Shown here one piece after another: positions 7,408 to 14,669 of a stretch of 17,378 nt of DNA; within the stretch, counting starts at the first letter, position 1; every line of letters begins with the position of its first letter. Location: contig JAFRBA010000150.1 in assembly GCA_017405115.1 (NCBI GenBank), positions 1-17,378 on the forward strand, given 5' to 3'. Both the position numbers and the translations under genes were made by a program. Under the pieces are notes generated by a model. It saw only the letters and a program-made list of their open reading frames with translations, searched no databases and was not told the DNA's origin. The stretch is from Kiritimatiellia bacterium (GTDB taxonomy: Bacteria; Verrucomicrobiota; Kiritimatiellia; RFP12; UBA1067).

Positions 7408-8724
7408 TCACTCCTTCCCGAACCATTCGGGACCTATCTTGCGTCCGAGCAGATAGTACTTCCGGTCTGGAAACCAAAGTATGCCCTGCCCGTCAACTAT
7501 CGTGTAAGACGAATAGAAGCTGTTCCCGGACTTGCGCGGCGCAAAAAGCTTCGGCGAGGCGAACCGGATCGGCTGATTGCCCTTCGGGTCGAACCGGCCC
7601 GCGATCAGGTACAGCGGGCCACGTTCCTGGTAGGCCGACTTGCCGCCCGTGTCAAACTTCATGTGGACGAACGAGAAATACAATCCGCTACCCGCCTCGT
7701 TCCCCTTCCAGTCGTAGATTGGGCACGGACTGCGCGGATGGGGAAATGGTTTACCTTCGGCATCCAAAAGCGGCTTCACGGTACTCCATGTGCGTCCGCA
7801 GTCGCGGCTCTGGCTCCAGATCGGGAATCCGGCCGAACTGCGCATCAGCGCAAAGAGCCGTCCGTCCGGCAACTTTACGACAGAAGCCTCCTCAGCAGCC
7901 AGCCCTTCCGACGTCGACGGCTCGAAAGGACGGACGCCCGAAGCCATGTTTGTCGGCGTGAGCATGTCACGATTCTTGGCGAAATACGAAATTCGGATGT
8001 CCCCGACGGATGGATTGTCGTCGATGTTCTCGAACTGCCAGAACTCGACCTTGCAACCAAACGCGCAATCATACGATGCCTTGCCATGACGCGAACAGCC
8101 GACGAGGAACTTGCCGTCCTCTCCAAGACGAAGCGGGCGCTGCCAGTTGCACCACTGCGGCGGAACGGCCGGATCGGTTCCGTCCATGTCCATCCGCTCC
8201 TTGAACGGAATCTGCTGCAAGCCCTGCCAGGTCTCGCCGCAATCATCCGAATAGAGGCCGAACAGTTGTCCGTAGTGCGTGCCACGAGAGGTGGACTGCT
8301 GGTTCCAAAGACAGTAGAGCCGACCCGATTTCGCCAGCATCGGCTGCTGCCAACTTGCACGCAGCTTCGGATATGCGCGGCACTCGGATCCCGCGAGAAC
8401 AACCGGATCGCTCCAGGACGCACCCTTGTTGGCGGACTTGGAAAACACGATGTGCTGGTCTGGACAGTCTTCCCACGAGGCCTGGGTCCAGAATGCGTAC
8501 AGCAAGGCGCGTGTCTCGTCATAGACGACCTGGAAGTGGTCGTTGTAGGTGTCTCCGCGCTGGCGCAGTTCCCACGGCGTCAGCTTTGCCGTCTTGGGCT
8601 TCTGGGCTCGACGCGGCACGTAGACGACGTAATCCGGGCTGTTGACCAGCATGTCCTCGGGATAGTTCGACGCATTACCGCACACGATGCCGGTTGCCGC
8701 AAAAATTGTCAAGAGGTTCGCCAC
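7408..8724 (-). CDS. Sialidase-superfamily (Asp-box) secreted protein
   Basis: A 438-residue protein with three Asp boxes (S-x-D-x-G-x-x-W type): SKSANKGASW near 95, YSDDCGETW at 158-166 and SRDCGRTW at 306-313, typical of the six-bladed propeller of sialidases (BNR repeats, GH33-like). EEASVVKLPDGRLFALMRSS (from 278) is a common strand pair of this group. I do not see a clear F-R-I-P motif near the N terminus, so sialic-acid specificity is not proven and another exo-glycosidase activity is possible. The start is GTG at 8724 (MANLLTIFAATGIVCG, a short signal-like stretch), with AAAGGA upstream overlapping the end of the preceding gene, whose stop is 13 bases away. It probably works with the larger Asp-box protein encoded just upstream. 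Confidence 0.82.
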   Translation of the reverse strand: MANLLTIFAATGIVCGNASNYPEDMLVNSPDYVVYVPRRAQKPKTAKLTPWELRQRGDTYNDHFQVVYDETRALLYAFWTQASWEDCPDQHIVFSKSANKGASWSDPVVLAGSECRAYPKLRASWQQPMLAKSGRLYCLWNQQSTSRGTHYGQLFGLYSDDCGETWQGLQQIPFKERMDMDGTDPAVPPQWCNWQRPLRLGEDGKFLVGCSRHGKASYDCAFGCKVEFWQFENIDDNPSVGDIRISYFAKNRDMLTPTNMASGVRPFEPSTSEGLAAEEASVVKLPDGRLFALMRSSAGFPIWSQSRDCGRTWSTVKPLLDAEGKPFPHPRSPCPIYDWKGNEAGSGLYFSFVHMKFDTGGKSAYQERGPLYLIAGRFDPKGNQPIRFASPKLFAPRKSGNSFYSSYTIVDGQGILWFPDRKYYLLGRKIGPEWFGKE

Positions 8725-8737
8725 GACGTCATTCCTT

Positions 8738-10597
8738 TCATTCTTCCGCCTTCATCTTGAACCAGCGAAAATACGTCCCCTTCGGGTCGTGCCCTTCCGC
8801 CATCGTCTGGAGATGCAGATACGAAATGCCGAACGGAGAGAACCCCTCCGTGCGTAGCGGCAGCACCTTCTCGCGGCCCTCGCAGACGACGGTCACGGTC
8901 TTGGCGTCAAGGTTCCAGCGGAACTTCACCTTCGTCCACTTGCCTTCGCCGTCCAGCGACTTCGCGGCAAGCGGAGCGGAAAACGGAGAGTTCTCCCTAA
9001 CATTCGGGGCGCACGGGTTTATCCAGTGGTCGCAGAGCGAAACCCTTACGCCGCAGCCATCGATGCGGCACTCGAACTCGACCGACCCACGCCTTGCCGC
9101 AGGAAAATTCCACACCACACCTTGGCGTTCGTCGACGAGTCGCTCGTCGTGAATGCGGCAAATCTGCAAGCATTCGCGCTCCGTTCCCTTGATTGTATCT
9201 GGTTCCCGCACCATGGCCGCGCCCGGCACACGGTTCATCGCGCAATGGCCTGACCAGCCGCGCATCGAACCCAGCAGAGACTTCAGATAGAGATGATTTG
9301 AAATGTTCACCGTGCCCAGGCGCAGATCTTCCTCTCGGCTCTTCTCATATAGCCACTTGAGGTCGAAGAGCGCAATCCGGCGGCAAGCCTTGTTCTGTCC
9401 GTAGACGACGGCTATCTTGCCGCCGGGGAGCTCCACAGCGTCTGCCTGGTGGACACTCTTGTCGATCTCACGGGACCAGAACTCGTTGCCGACCTCGCGA
9501 TAGTCCTCGCGGTTTCGGATGTCGTTCAGGGCAATCTCGCGGAAGCCGATCCATGTCTTGCCGTCGTCCTCCGAAATCGCCGCGTGAAGCGCATCGCGGT
9601 TGGTGAAGACCGTCTCCCACGTGCCGTCGATCTCGAAGGGCATGAGCTCGGGATTCGCCGCATAGTCACACTTCGGCAGTATCTGCGTATTGTTCCAGAT
9701 GAGCAGGATCCGGCCGTCGTGCAGCCGCAGGAACATCGGTTGCGTGTTGTGGTTCCAGAATTCGGGGCGTTCGAACGGCTTTGACCATGTCTCGCCGCCA
9801 TCTTTCGACACGAACCAGACGTGATGGTCGGTCGAGGCACGGGCAATCATAAGCAATGAACCGTCGCGGCACTCGACAATGTCCGCCTCTTGATGTCCGA
9901 CGCGCCAGCGTAGCGCCTTGTGCGGCGGGTCGATCATCGTGGGGTTGGCGATGTCCGCCTCGGGAATAACGACGTGCTTCCATGTTCCGCCATCGTCATC
10001 AGACCAGCAGACGCAGGGCGTCTTAACAGCGCCGCCTAAGCGCGTATTCGCATGCGTCACGTAGATCCACCGCTTGCGAGAGAGGATCGGATGCAAATGC
10101 CCGTAGCTGACGGCCCCTTCCACGAGACAATGCGATGTCACCACCTTTCCAGAACCGTCCTTCTCGCGCTTGCGGCAGATTCCCTTGGTCTTGTCCTTCT
10201 GCCCGCCTTCCGGCGGACCGACGTAAAGCCGATAGTCCGCCCACGGGCATTTCTGGAACCAGTAATAGCTCTCACCGCTGAAAATGCTCGTGTCCCAGTT
10301 CAGTCCAAGGTCATGAGAATCCATCGTCACGCTATACGTCTTGCCGCCATAGCGTTCGGCCCCGACGAGCCGAAGCACGCCCTCGTCGGAAACGTAGAAA
10401 TAGCCGGGGCCAGAATTGGAGGGCGGCACACCGACGATCTTCGGTTCGAAGACACTGTCGTAGATCACCTGTTTCCCGACTCCGAGAACAGGCCAGGCGA
10501 CCGCCGCGTCGGCATTAACTGCAAGACACGCCAAGACGATGCCCACGCACGCAGGCAACCGCACCACGATCATATTCTGCATCCAGTCGGATCCCAT
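8738..10597 (-). CDS. Large sialidase-superfamily secreted protein with extra C-terminal domain
   Basis: A 619-residue protein. Residues 9-31 (MIVVRLPACVGIVLACLAV and on) form the signal-peptide core; the start could be the ATG at 10597, 10582 (codon 6) or 10573 (codon 9), and I use the longest. Four Asp boxes are visible: SHDLGLNW at 94-101, SDDDGGTW at 199-206, SKDGGETW at 264-271 and SEDDGKTW at 342-349, so this is a sialidase-type propeller. DIVECRDGSLLMIARAS (from 239) and MFLRLHDGRILLIWNN (from 288) are typical inter-blade strands. From about residue 430 an added region of roughly 190 residues, containing GSVEFECRIDGCGVRVSL and KVKFRWNLDAKTVTVVCEG, looks like a beta-sandwich such as a lectin-like or laminin-G-like fold. 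It follows the GH20 gene by 24 bases. Predicted to remove terminal sugars, perhaps sialic acid, outside the cytoplasm. Confidence 0.85.
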   Translation of the reverse strand: MGSDWMQNMIVVRLPACVGIVLACLAVNADAAVAWPVLGVGKQVIYDSVFEPKIVGVPPSNSGPGYFYVSDEGVLRLVGAERYGGKTYSVTMDSHDLGLNWDTSIFSGESYYWFQKCPWADYRLYVGPPEGGQKDKTKGICRKREKDGSGKVVTSHCLVEGAVSYGHLHPILSRKRWIYVTHANTRLGGAVKTPCVCWSDDDGGTWKHVVIPEADIANPTMIDPPHKALRWRVGHQEADIVECRDGSLLMIARASTDHHVWFVSKDGGETWSKPFERPEFWNHNTQPMFLRLHDGRILLIWNNTQILPKCDYAANPELMPFEIDGTWETVFTNRDALHAAISEDDGKTWIGFREIALNDIRNREDYREVGNEFWSREIDKSVHQADAVELPGGKIAVVYGQNKACRRIALFDLKWLYEKSREEDLRLGTVNISNHLYLKSLLGSMRGWSGHCAMNRVPGAAMVREPDTIKGTERECLQICRIHDERLVDERQGVVWNFPAARRGSVEFECRIDGCGVRVSLCDHWINPCAPNVRENSPFSAPLAAKSLDGEGKWTKVKFRWNLDAKTVTVVCEGREKVLPLRTEGFSPFGISYLHLQTMAEGHDPKGTYFRWFKMKAEE

Positions 10598-10621
10598 GCC
10601 TTGCCGTTAAAATCCTTTCGC

Positions 10622-12109
10622 TTACCTGCTGGCGAAGCACTCGCCGATGACGCCGCTTAATCCCCCTGGCCGATACTGCCGCAGCCAAAGCCGACGGTAT
10701 TCGGGTTCGAGAACCGCCTGGAAATTCTTCTTGCGGGGTTCTTCGATCCGCATGGCGACGGCCCTTTCAATGAGATCTATGACAGCAAAGTCGTCCCTGA
10801 TCCATTGCTCTCCACCCTCCAAGTCCGCCTTGGCTCGCGCAAGACGCCACGCCTTGAGCGCCTGGCAAAAACTGTCTCGCGTCGAATCGTTCCTGCCCCA
10901 TGGATAGTCCTCGCCTAGGACGAGCAACTGCCGCAGGCTGGTGTCGTAGACGTACCATGCGTTCAACGTCGATACTTTGCGATAGACATCCCCGAGCTCA
11001 AGCAGCGACTCGCCTGCACGGCATCCGGCGATCCGGTCGATTTCCGCGGCAAGCTCTGCCCGCGAGAGGGCGCGTCCACGCATGCAATGGGCGAAATACA
11101 CGATTGCCGGCAACGAACAGCTCCAGGATTGCGGATACATCTCCCAATCCGTCAGGATAGCTCCCATAGACCCGTTCCCATTCCCGTTCTCGACTGCGCT
11201 GTCGATGTTGGCGATCATGACGTCCGTGCGTCCGAGGATGCTCCCCCACGTGCTTGTCCCGGGACACGTCACGAACCGGACACCTGCCGCTTTGAGCATC
11301 GCGGTTTCCTTCGCAAACGGATGGTCGGCCTCGTACCCCCAGTCGAGTACAATGACGTCTTTCGGCAACTCACCGGCCAATTTTGGCTCTTGCAAGATGA
11401 TGTCGCCCCAAAACATCATCGTGTGCCTTCGTTCGGAGACCAAGCCGTGCAGCTTGTTGATGAAGTCAAGATAGACCCGATGAACCCCTTTTTCCCTGAT
11501 TGTCGCGGCACTTCGTCCAAGGCGAACCGCGCCGTTCTCCAGCAGTTCCCGCGTTTCGTCCCCGCCGACGTTGATGTATATAGAGCGAAAGCACGGCAAA
11601 AGCTGGTCGTAAAGCCTTGCGATGAATTCAACGCTTCTCGGGTCTGTTGGGCAAAGCGACGACGGAAAGGCCGTCACCTGGCCTTTTCCCCAATGGATGC
11701 CTCCTTGCGGTGCCTCGGCCAGATGATTGTAATCAGGATGGCTCAGCCACTTTTCCAAATGCCCGAACGAATTCTGGTTGGGCACCAGCTCGATGCCCCT
11801 GTCTGCGCAATAGGCGTCGAGGTCACGTATCTCGTCCGGCGTGAACGGACTCGCTTCGCGCCAGACCGATTCGTGGCCCTTGTACGCGAACACATGTTCT
11901 GTGTACAGCTGAAAGTGGTTATATCCGAGCTTGCCGAGGATATCAACCTGCCGCTTCACCGTCTCCATCGTCGGAACACGATAGCGGGAGATGTCAAGCA
12001 TGTAGCCGACAATCCTTTCCCCGCCAGACGTCGTCGGCGCAGCTTGGCAAAAAGACGCGCAACCGACAACCAGGATCAAATATCGACCGACACTATGCGT
12101 AAATTTCAT
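10622..12109 (-). CDS. GH20-type beta-N-acetylhexosaminidase, first gene of the glycan operon
   Basis: A 495-residue protein when started at 12109. Residues 1-23 form a signal (RYLILVVGCASFCQAA); VVGC at 14-17 could be a lipobox, making it a surface lipoprotein. The GH20 barrel shows YNHFQLYTEHVFAY near 63, GIELVPNQNSFGHLEKW at 105-121 and the catalytic NVGGDETREL with Asp184-Glu185, the pair used for substrate-assisted cleavage of terminal GlcNAc or GalNAc. TMMFWGDII and VIVLDWGYEADHPF are later barrel strands. The N-terminal GH20b domain is absent. An in-frame ATG nine bases upstream lies inside the TATAAT box, so I chose the second ATG, which sits seven bases after that box with no Shine-Dalgarno. 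The enzyme class is well supported; the linkage and sugar are inferred. Confidence 0.88.
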   Translation of the reverse strand: MKFTHSVGRYLILVVGCASFCQAAPTTSGGERIVGYMLDISRYRVPTMETVKRQVDILGKLGYNHFQLYTEHVFAYKGHESVWREASPFTPDEIRDLDAYCADRGIELVPNQNSFGHLEKWLSHPDYNHLAEAPQGGIHWGKGQVTAFPSSLCPTDPRSVEFIARLYDQLLPCFRSIYINVGGDETRELLENGAVRLGRSAATIREKGVHRVYLDFINKLHGLVSERRHTMMFWGDIILQEPKLAGELPKDVIVLDWGYEADHPFAKETAMLKAAGVRFVTCPGTSTWGSILGRTDVMIANIDSAVENGNGNGSMGAILTDWEMYPQSWSCSLPAIVYFAHCMRGRALSRAELAAEIDRIAGCRAGESLLELGDVYRKVSTLNAWYVYDTSLRQLLVLGEDYPWGRNDSTRDSFCQALKAWRLARAKADLEGGEQWIRDDFAVIDLIERAVAMRIEEPRKKNFQAVLEPEYRRLWLRQYRPGGLSGVIGECFASR

Positions 12110-12172
12110 GTCGCACATTATACACCATTTCGCACCGCCTTAATGTATAAAAAATTAAATAAAAATATATTG
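12110..12172 (-). promoter_or_regulatory. Promoter of the glycan operon with AT-rich UP-like element
   Basis: On the minus strand a perfect TATAAT occupies 12122-12117, followed by GTGCGAC and then the ATG at 12109. Transcription should start at or next to that ATG, giving a leaderless mRNA. No good TTGACA is present at the usual spacing. Bases 12172-12140 are almost pure A/T, a position matching -30 to -60 from the predicted start, where UP elements contact the RNA polymerase alpha subunit. This is the only convincing promoter seen for the nine downstream genes. Confidence 0.7.
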
Positions 12173-12226
12173 TAAGTCGGGCGATGGGCAACGCCCTGAG
12201 CGTCTTATCCAGCACTTGCCATTTGA

Positions 12227-12262
12227 TAGGTGTAGGGGTAAGGCCAAATCAACCCCTACGGC
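12227..12262. repeat. Left copy of the direct repeat flanking the ATPase gene
   Basis: TAGGTGTAGGGGTAAGGCCAAATC-like sequence at 12227-12250, then four bases and CCTACGGC at 12255-12262. The same arrangement recurs at 13716-13755, same orientation, with one base deleted in the 24-mer and nine bases before CCTACGGC. Within this copy GTAGGGGT (12232-12239) and ACCCCTAC (12252-12259) form a perfect 8-bp hairpin with a 12-base loop. The two copies bracket only the ATPase gene, as expected of a cassette boundary or of a dispersed palindromic repeat. Confidence 0.8.
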
Positions 12263-12271
12263 AGCAGTTTG

Positions 12272-12287
12272 GGCTGTCAAAACAGCC
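12272..12287. other. Small perfect hairpin in the intergenic region
   Basis: GGCTGT (12272-12277) and ACAGCC (12282-12287) pair perfectly around a CAAA loop. It lies between the ATPase terminator hairpin and the left direct repeat. No T-tract follows on either strand, so it is not a clear terminator alone; it may support termination or belong to the repeat element. Confidence 0.45.
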
Positions 12288-12289
12288 AA

Positions 12290-12327
12290 ATAAAATTAGT
12301 CAGTGCGTCAAGGTTTCAACGCACTGA
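12290..12327 (-). terminator. Candidate intrinsic terminator over the ATPase stop codon
   Basis: TCAGTGCGT (12300-12308) and ACGCACTGA (12319-12327) form a perfect 9-bp stem with a 10-base loop. On the minus strand the stem is followed by CTAATTTTATTT, a moderately U-rich tail. The TGA stop codon of the ATPase gene (12310-12308) falls at the loop/stem edge, so the hairpin contains the last codons. It would isolate the ATPase transcript from the glycan operon downstream. Confidence 0.6.
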
Positions 12328-13594
12328 TCGGACAGACAATCACCCCGTCTGCAGGACGACGATAGGCGAAATCGCCAACAGCTGTAAGGATCATCTTGAA
12401 TGAAGGTTCTCGCATCCGAGACGTGTCAATGGCTGACGAAAGCTTAAGAAGAGTTTCACACCCCTTCTCTATCAACGCCTCTCCACCAAGCTTAACCTCC
12501 ACAAGGCCAAATCTTCCATCCCGTAGACGAATGACAGCATCACATTCAAGTCCGTTTCGATCAAGGTAATGATGAACAGTTCCATCAAGAGCATCTGCAT
12601 AGGCACGCATATCGCGCATGGCAAGGGTCTCAACAAGCATACCAAACGTTGGCAAATCGTCATGAAGTGCGTCCGGGCCAAGACCCAATGCTGCCGTCGC
12701 GATGGAAGGATCCGCAAAATACCGGGTGTCAGACGCCCTAACTGTGGTCTTTCGCCGCAAGTTTGGATGCCAGGCCGAAACATCATCCACCACAAATATC
12801 CCACGAAGTGCGTTGAGATATGAATAGATGGTATTCTCACCAAAAGCCCTTCCCTCGTGCGCGGAAAGATCAGCAGTAATAACTCCTATTCCCGCCTGTG
12901 TTCCTTGCAACCTCGCATAGGAGCGCATGATTGTCCGCGCACATTCGGCATCTCTTGCAACTCCGTCAAAGCGAGAAATATCCGACTCCACTACCGCATC
13001 TACGTAATCAAATGCATGACGAAGCGCAAATCTCTCGCTCTGCCCAACGGCCTCAGGCCATCCGCCACGACAAATTGCATAGGCAGTCCCTTCAAGACCT
13101 AGTTCTTTCGCATCCGCAGTTTCCATGGTTTTTCCCGTGAACAAATCACCGAGTGAAACGCTCCCCGAAGATTCGCCAGATTCCCACAGCGACATTGGCC
13201 GCATGCGAAATCGCGCGATGCGTCCAGTTCCGGTATGGTTCATTTCATCCGTTTTTGGAGGAACGCTCGAACCTGTCAATATGTACTGTCCGTACTCGGA
13301 TGCCCTGTCAACATAGAACCGCACATCTCCCCAAAGTGACGGGGCAAGCTGCCATTCGTCAATCAGTCTTGGATGTTCCCCCGATAGCAACCGAGAAGGA
13401 TTGAGCTTCGCCAACGCAACATTGCTGTCCTTTTTGCCAGGTTCATCCATGTAAAGAACAGATGCAGCCTGCCGAGCGGCTGTCGTAGTCTTCCCGCACC
13501 ATTTGGGACCCTCAACAAGAACTGCTCCTTTGCACAAAAGTATGTCTTTCAACAAAGAGTCTGCGATTCTTGCTCTATATTCTCCTTTTTTCAT
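12308..13594 (-). CDS. AAA ATPase with C-terminal DUF4143 domain
   Basis: A 428-residue cytoplasmic protein. Walker A is VEGPKWCGKTT (27-37); Walker B-like HPRLIDEWQLAPSLW follows; GQYILTGSS is sensor-1-like. The C-terminal half has the DUF4143 pattern, including ECDAVIRLRDGRFGLVEVKL, resembling the D...E-x-K core of PD-(D/E)XK nucleases. Such single-gene ATPases are common, multicopy and poorly understood in anaerobes; roles in defence, DNA binding or toxin-like activity are only suspected. The start at 13594 follows TATAAT by seven bases with no Shine-Dalgarno; a longer frame from 13678 would read through the promoter and the tandem repeats. Its DNA is visibly more AT-rich than its neighbours and it is bracketed by direct repeats, both suggesting acquisition by transfer. 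It separates the AraC gene from the glycan operon. Confidence 0.88.
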   Translation of the reverse strand: MKKGEYRARIADSLLKDILLCKGAVLVEGPKWCGKTTTAARQAASVLYMDEPGKKDSNVALAKLNPSRLLSGEHPRLIDEWQLAPSLWGDVRFYVDRASEYGQYILTGSSVPPKTDEMNHTGTGRIARFRMRPMSLWESGESSGSVSLGDLFTGKTMETADAKELGLEGTAYAICRGGWPEAVGQSERFALRHAFDYVDAVVESDISRFDGVARDAECARTIMRSYARLQGTQAGIGVITADLSAHEGRAFGENTIYSYLNALRGIFVVDDVSAWHPNLRRKTTVRASDTRYFADPSIATAALGLGPDALHDDLPTFGMLVETLAMRDMRAYADALDGTVHHYLDRNGLECDAVIRLRDGRFGLVEVKLGGEALIEKGCETLLKLSSAIDTSRMREPSFKMILTAVGDFAYRRPADGVIVCPISALKP

Positions 13595-13611
13595 GCGGGA
13601 TATTATACCAC
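13595..13611 (-). promoter_or_regulatory. Extended -10 promoter of the ATPase gene (leaderless)
   Basis: On the minus strand TGTGGTATAAT ends at 13602: TATAAT is at 13607-13602, preceded by TGG, an extended -10. Seven bases (ATCCCGC) separate it from the ATG at 13594. There is no ribosome site, so the mRNA should start at the initiation codon. A second TATAAT at 13690-13685, upstream of the repeats and with a weak CTGAAT -35, could give a longer transcript of about 80 leader bases. Confidence 0.65.
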
Positions 13612-13622
13612 AAATCTCGTTT

Positions 13623-13685
13623 GTTGTGGCACTTGACAGGTTTTCGTTGTGGCACTTGACAGGTTTTCGTTGTGGCACTTGACAA
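13623..13685. repeat. 23-bp direct tandem repeat, 2.7 copies, upstream of the ATPase
   Basis: The unit GTTGTGGCACTTGACAGGTTTTC occurs exactly at 13623-13645 and 13646-13668, and the third copy (13669-13684) ends after GTTGTGGCACTTGACA. The period of 23 bp is about two helical turns, so a bound protein would meet each copy on the same DNA face. Relative to the predicted ATPase start site it covers about -29 to -91, a classic operator/activator position. There are no spacers, so it is not a CRISPR array. Confidence 0.9.
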
Positions 13686-13715
13686 TTATATTCTGGAAAA
13701 CGAAATTATTCAGCT

Positions 13716-13755
13716 TAGGTGTAGGGGTAAGCCAAATCGGCACATCACCTACGGC
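13716..13755. repeat. Right copy of the direct repeat flanking the ATPase gene
   Basis: Bases 13716-13738 match the left copy (12227-12250) except for one missing G, and CCTACGGC recurs at 13748-13755. This copy contains the TGA stop and last two arginine codons of the AraC gene, so the element reaches into that coding end. It can fold less well than the left copy (TAGGTG/CACCTA, 6 bp). Confidence 0.78.
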
Positions 13756-14626
13756 GCGGCGAGACGCCCATGATGCGCTTGAACGCCGTGGCGAAGTGTT
13801 GCGGAGACGAAAAGCCATAATGCTTCGCAACATCGGCGACTGAGACTTCCGGGGACTTCAAGTCGCGGGCCGCAGCCTTAACGCGCAAATCGAGCAGAAA
13901 CGCATGCGGCGGCAGCCCTGTCGCACGCTTGAAGGCGTCGTTGAACGCGACGGCGGAAAGCGCGGCCCTTCTCGCAAGCACATCAAGCGGATAGTCGGCA
14001 TCCGGTCTTTGTCGCATTTCGTCCACGATTGCAATCACCCTTGGATTTCTCTTCCCCTTCGGCGAAGCCAAGGCATGGGGCGCCTCGACAAGGGCGATCA
14101 GAAGCTCAAGAGCCGCCGCCTTCATCTTCAGACGGCGGGAAGCCGACCGGCGTCCCGCCGTGTCGTAAACCTCAAACATTCTCGCAAAGGCGGTCTTTAC
14201 GCGATCCGTAGCAGGAAACAATCTAACAGGGAAGTGCGTCAGCTCGTGCACCAGCCAACGGCTTTCGGCAGGGGGAAGGTCCAGCACGGTCTCATCGCCA
14301 CGTGGAATCTTGAAGAGGATTCTGTTGAGCATCAGCCCCTTCGGGTTGTGCCGCATCCGGTGCGGCTCCGCAGGCTGCGAAACGAACACCGTGCCGGGCA
14401 GGAACGGATACGACTCGCCAAGCGACTCAAACATGAGGTTGCCGCGAAGGCACATCGATATCTCGACGCAACCCGGATGAACGTGCGCCTCAGTCCCCGT
14501 GCGTATCGACTGGAAGTTGCTGAGCCCCAGCAATGGTATGCACGGCACTCCGTCCGGACGGAGATCAAGCGTCCGCCGCTCACGGCCCTCCTCGTATACG
14601 TTTGGATCGATGCAAACGCCGTTCAT
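13745..14626 (-). CDS. AraC-family transcriptional regulator
   Basis: A 293-residue regulator. Residues about 30-100 form a cupin-like sensing domain (HVHPGCVEIS, GTVFVSQPAEPHRM), typical of sugar-responsive AraC proteins. The C-terminal DNA-binding domain has both helix-turn-helix motifs: YPLDVLARRAALSAVAFNDA with FKRATGLPPHAFL, and VADVAKHYGFSSPQHFATA with FKRIMGVSPRRR, where the protein ends a few residues earlier than many relatives. The stop lies in the right copy of the flanking repeat. No strong Shine-Dalgarno precedes the ATG at 14626 (only GGGCGGG); it follows pheS by 43 bases and may be cotranscribed. Expected role: inducer-dependent activator of the glycan operon beyond the ATPase cassette; that link is inferred from position only. 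Confidence 0.88.
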   Translation of the reverse strand: MNGVCIDPNVYEEGRERRTLDLRPDGVPCIPLLGLSNFQSIRTGTEAHVHPGCVEISMCLRGNLMFESLGESYPFLPGTVFVSQPAEPHRMRHNPKGLMLNRILFKIPRGDETVLDLPPAESRWLVHELTHFPVRLFPATDRVKTAFARMFEVYDTAGRRSASRRLKMKAAALELLIALVEAPHALASPKGKRNPRVIAIVDEMRQRPDADYPLDVLARRAALSAVAFNDAFKRATGLPPHAFLLDLRVKAAARDLKSPEVSVADVAKHYGFSSPQHFATAFKRIMGVSPRRR

Positions 14627-14669
14627 GCCGCGCGCCCGCCCGAGACGAGACTCACGCCTACGCCGTGCC

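Noticed and set aside
7309..8760. A 483-codon open frame on the plus strand
   Set aside because: Fully antisense to the Asp-box gene whose motifs are clear; no recognisable sequence.
13594..13678. Longer N terminus of the ATPase starting at 13678
   Set aside because: It would translate the tandem repeats and the TATAAT promoter; the ATG at 13594 gives the usual family N terminus.
13623..13685. CRISPR array
   Set aside because: The units are contiguous with no unique spacers, only 2.7 copies, and no cas genes are present.
13633..13710. Plus-strand promoters from the TTGACA within each tandem repeat
   Set aside because: No good -10 box follows at 16-18 bases and no plus-strand gene exists downstream.
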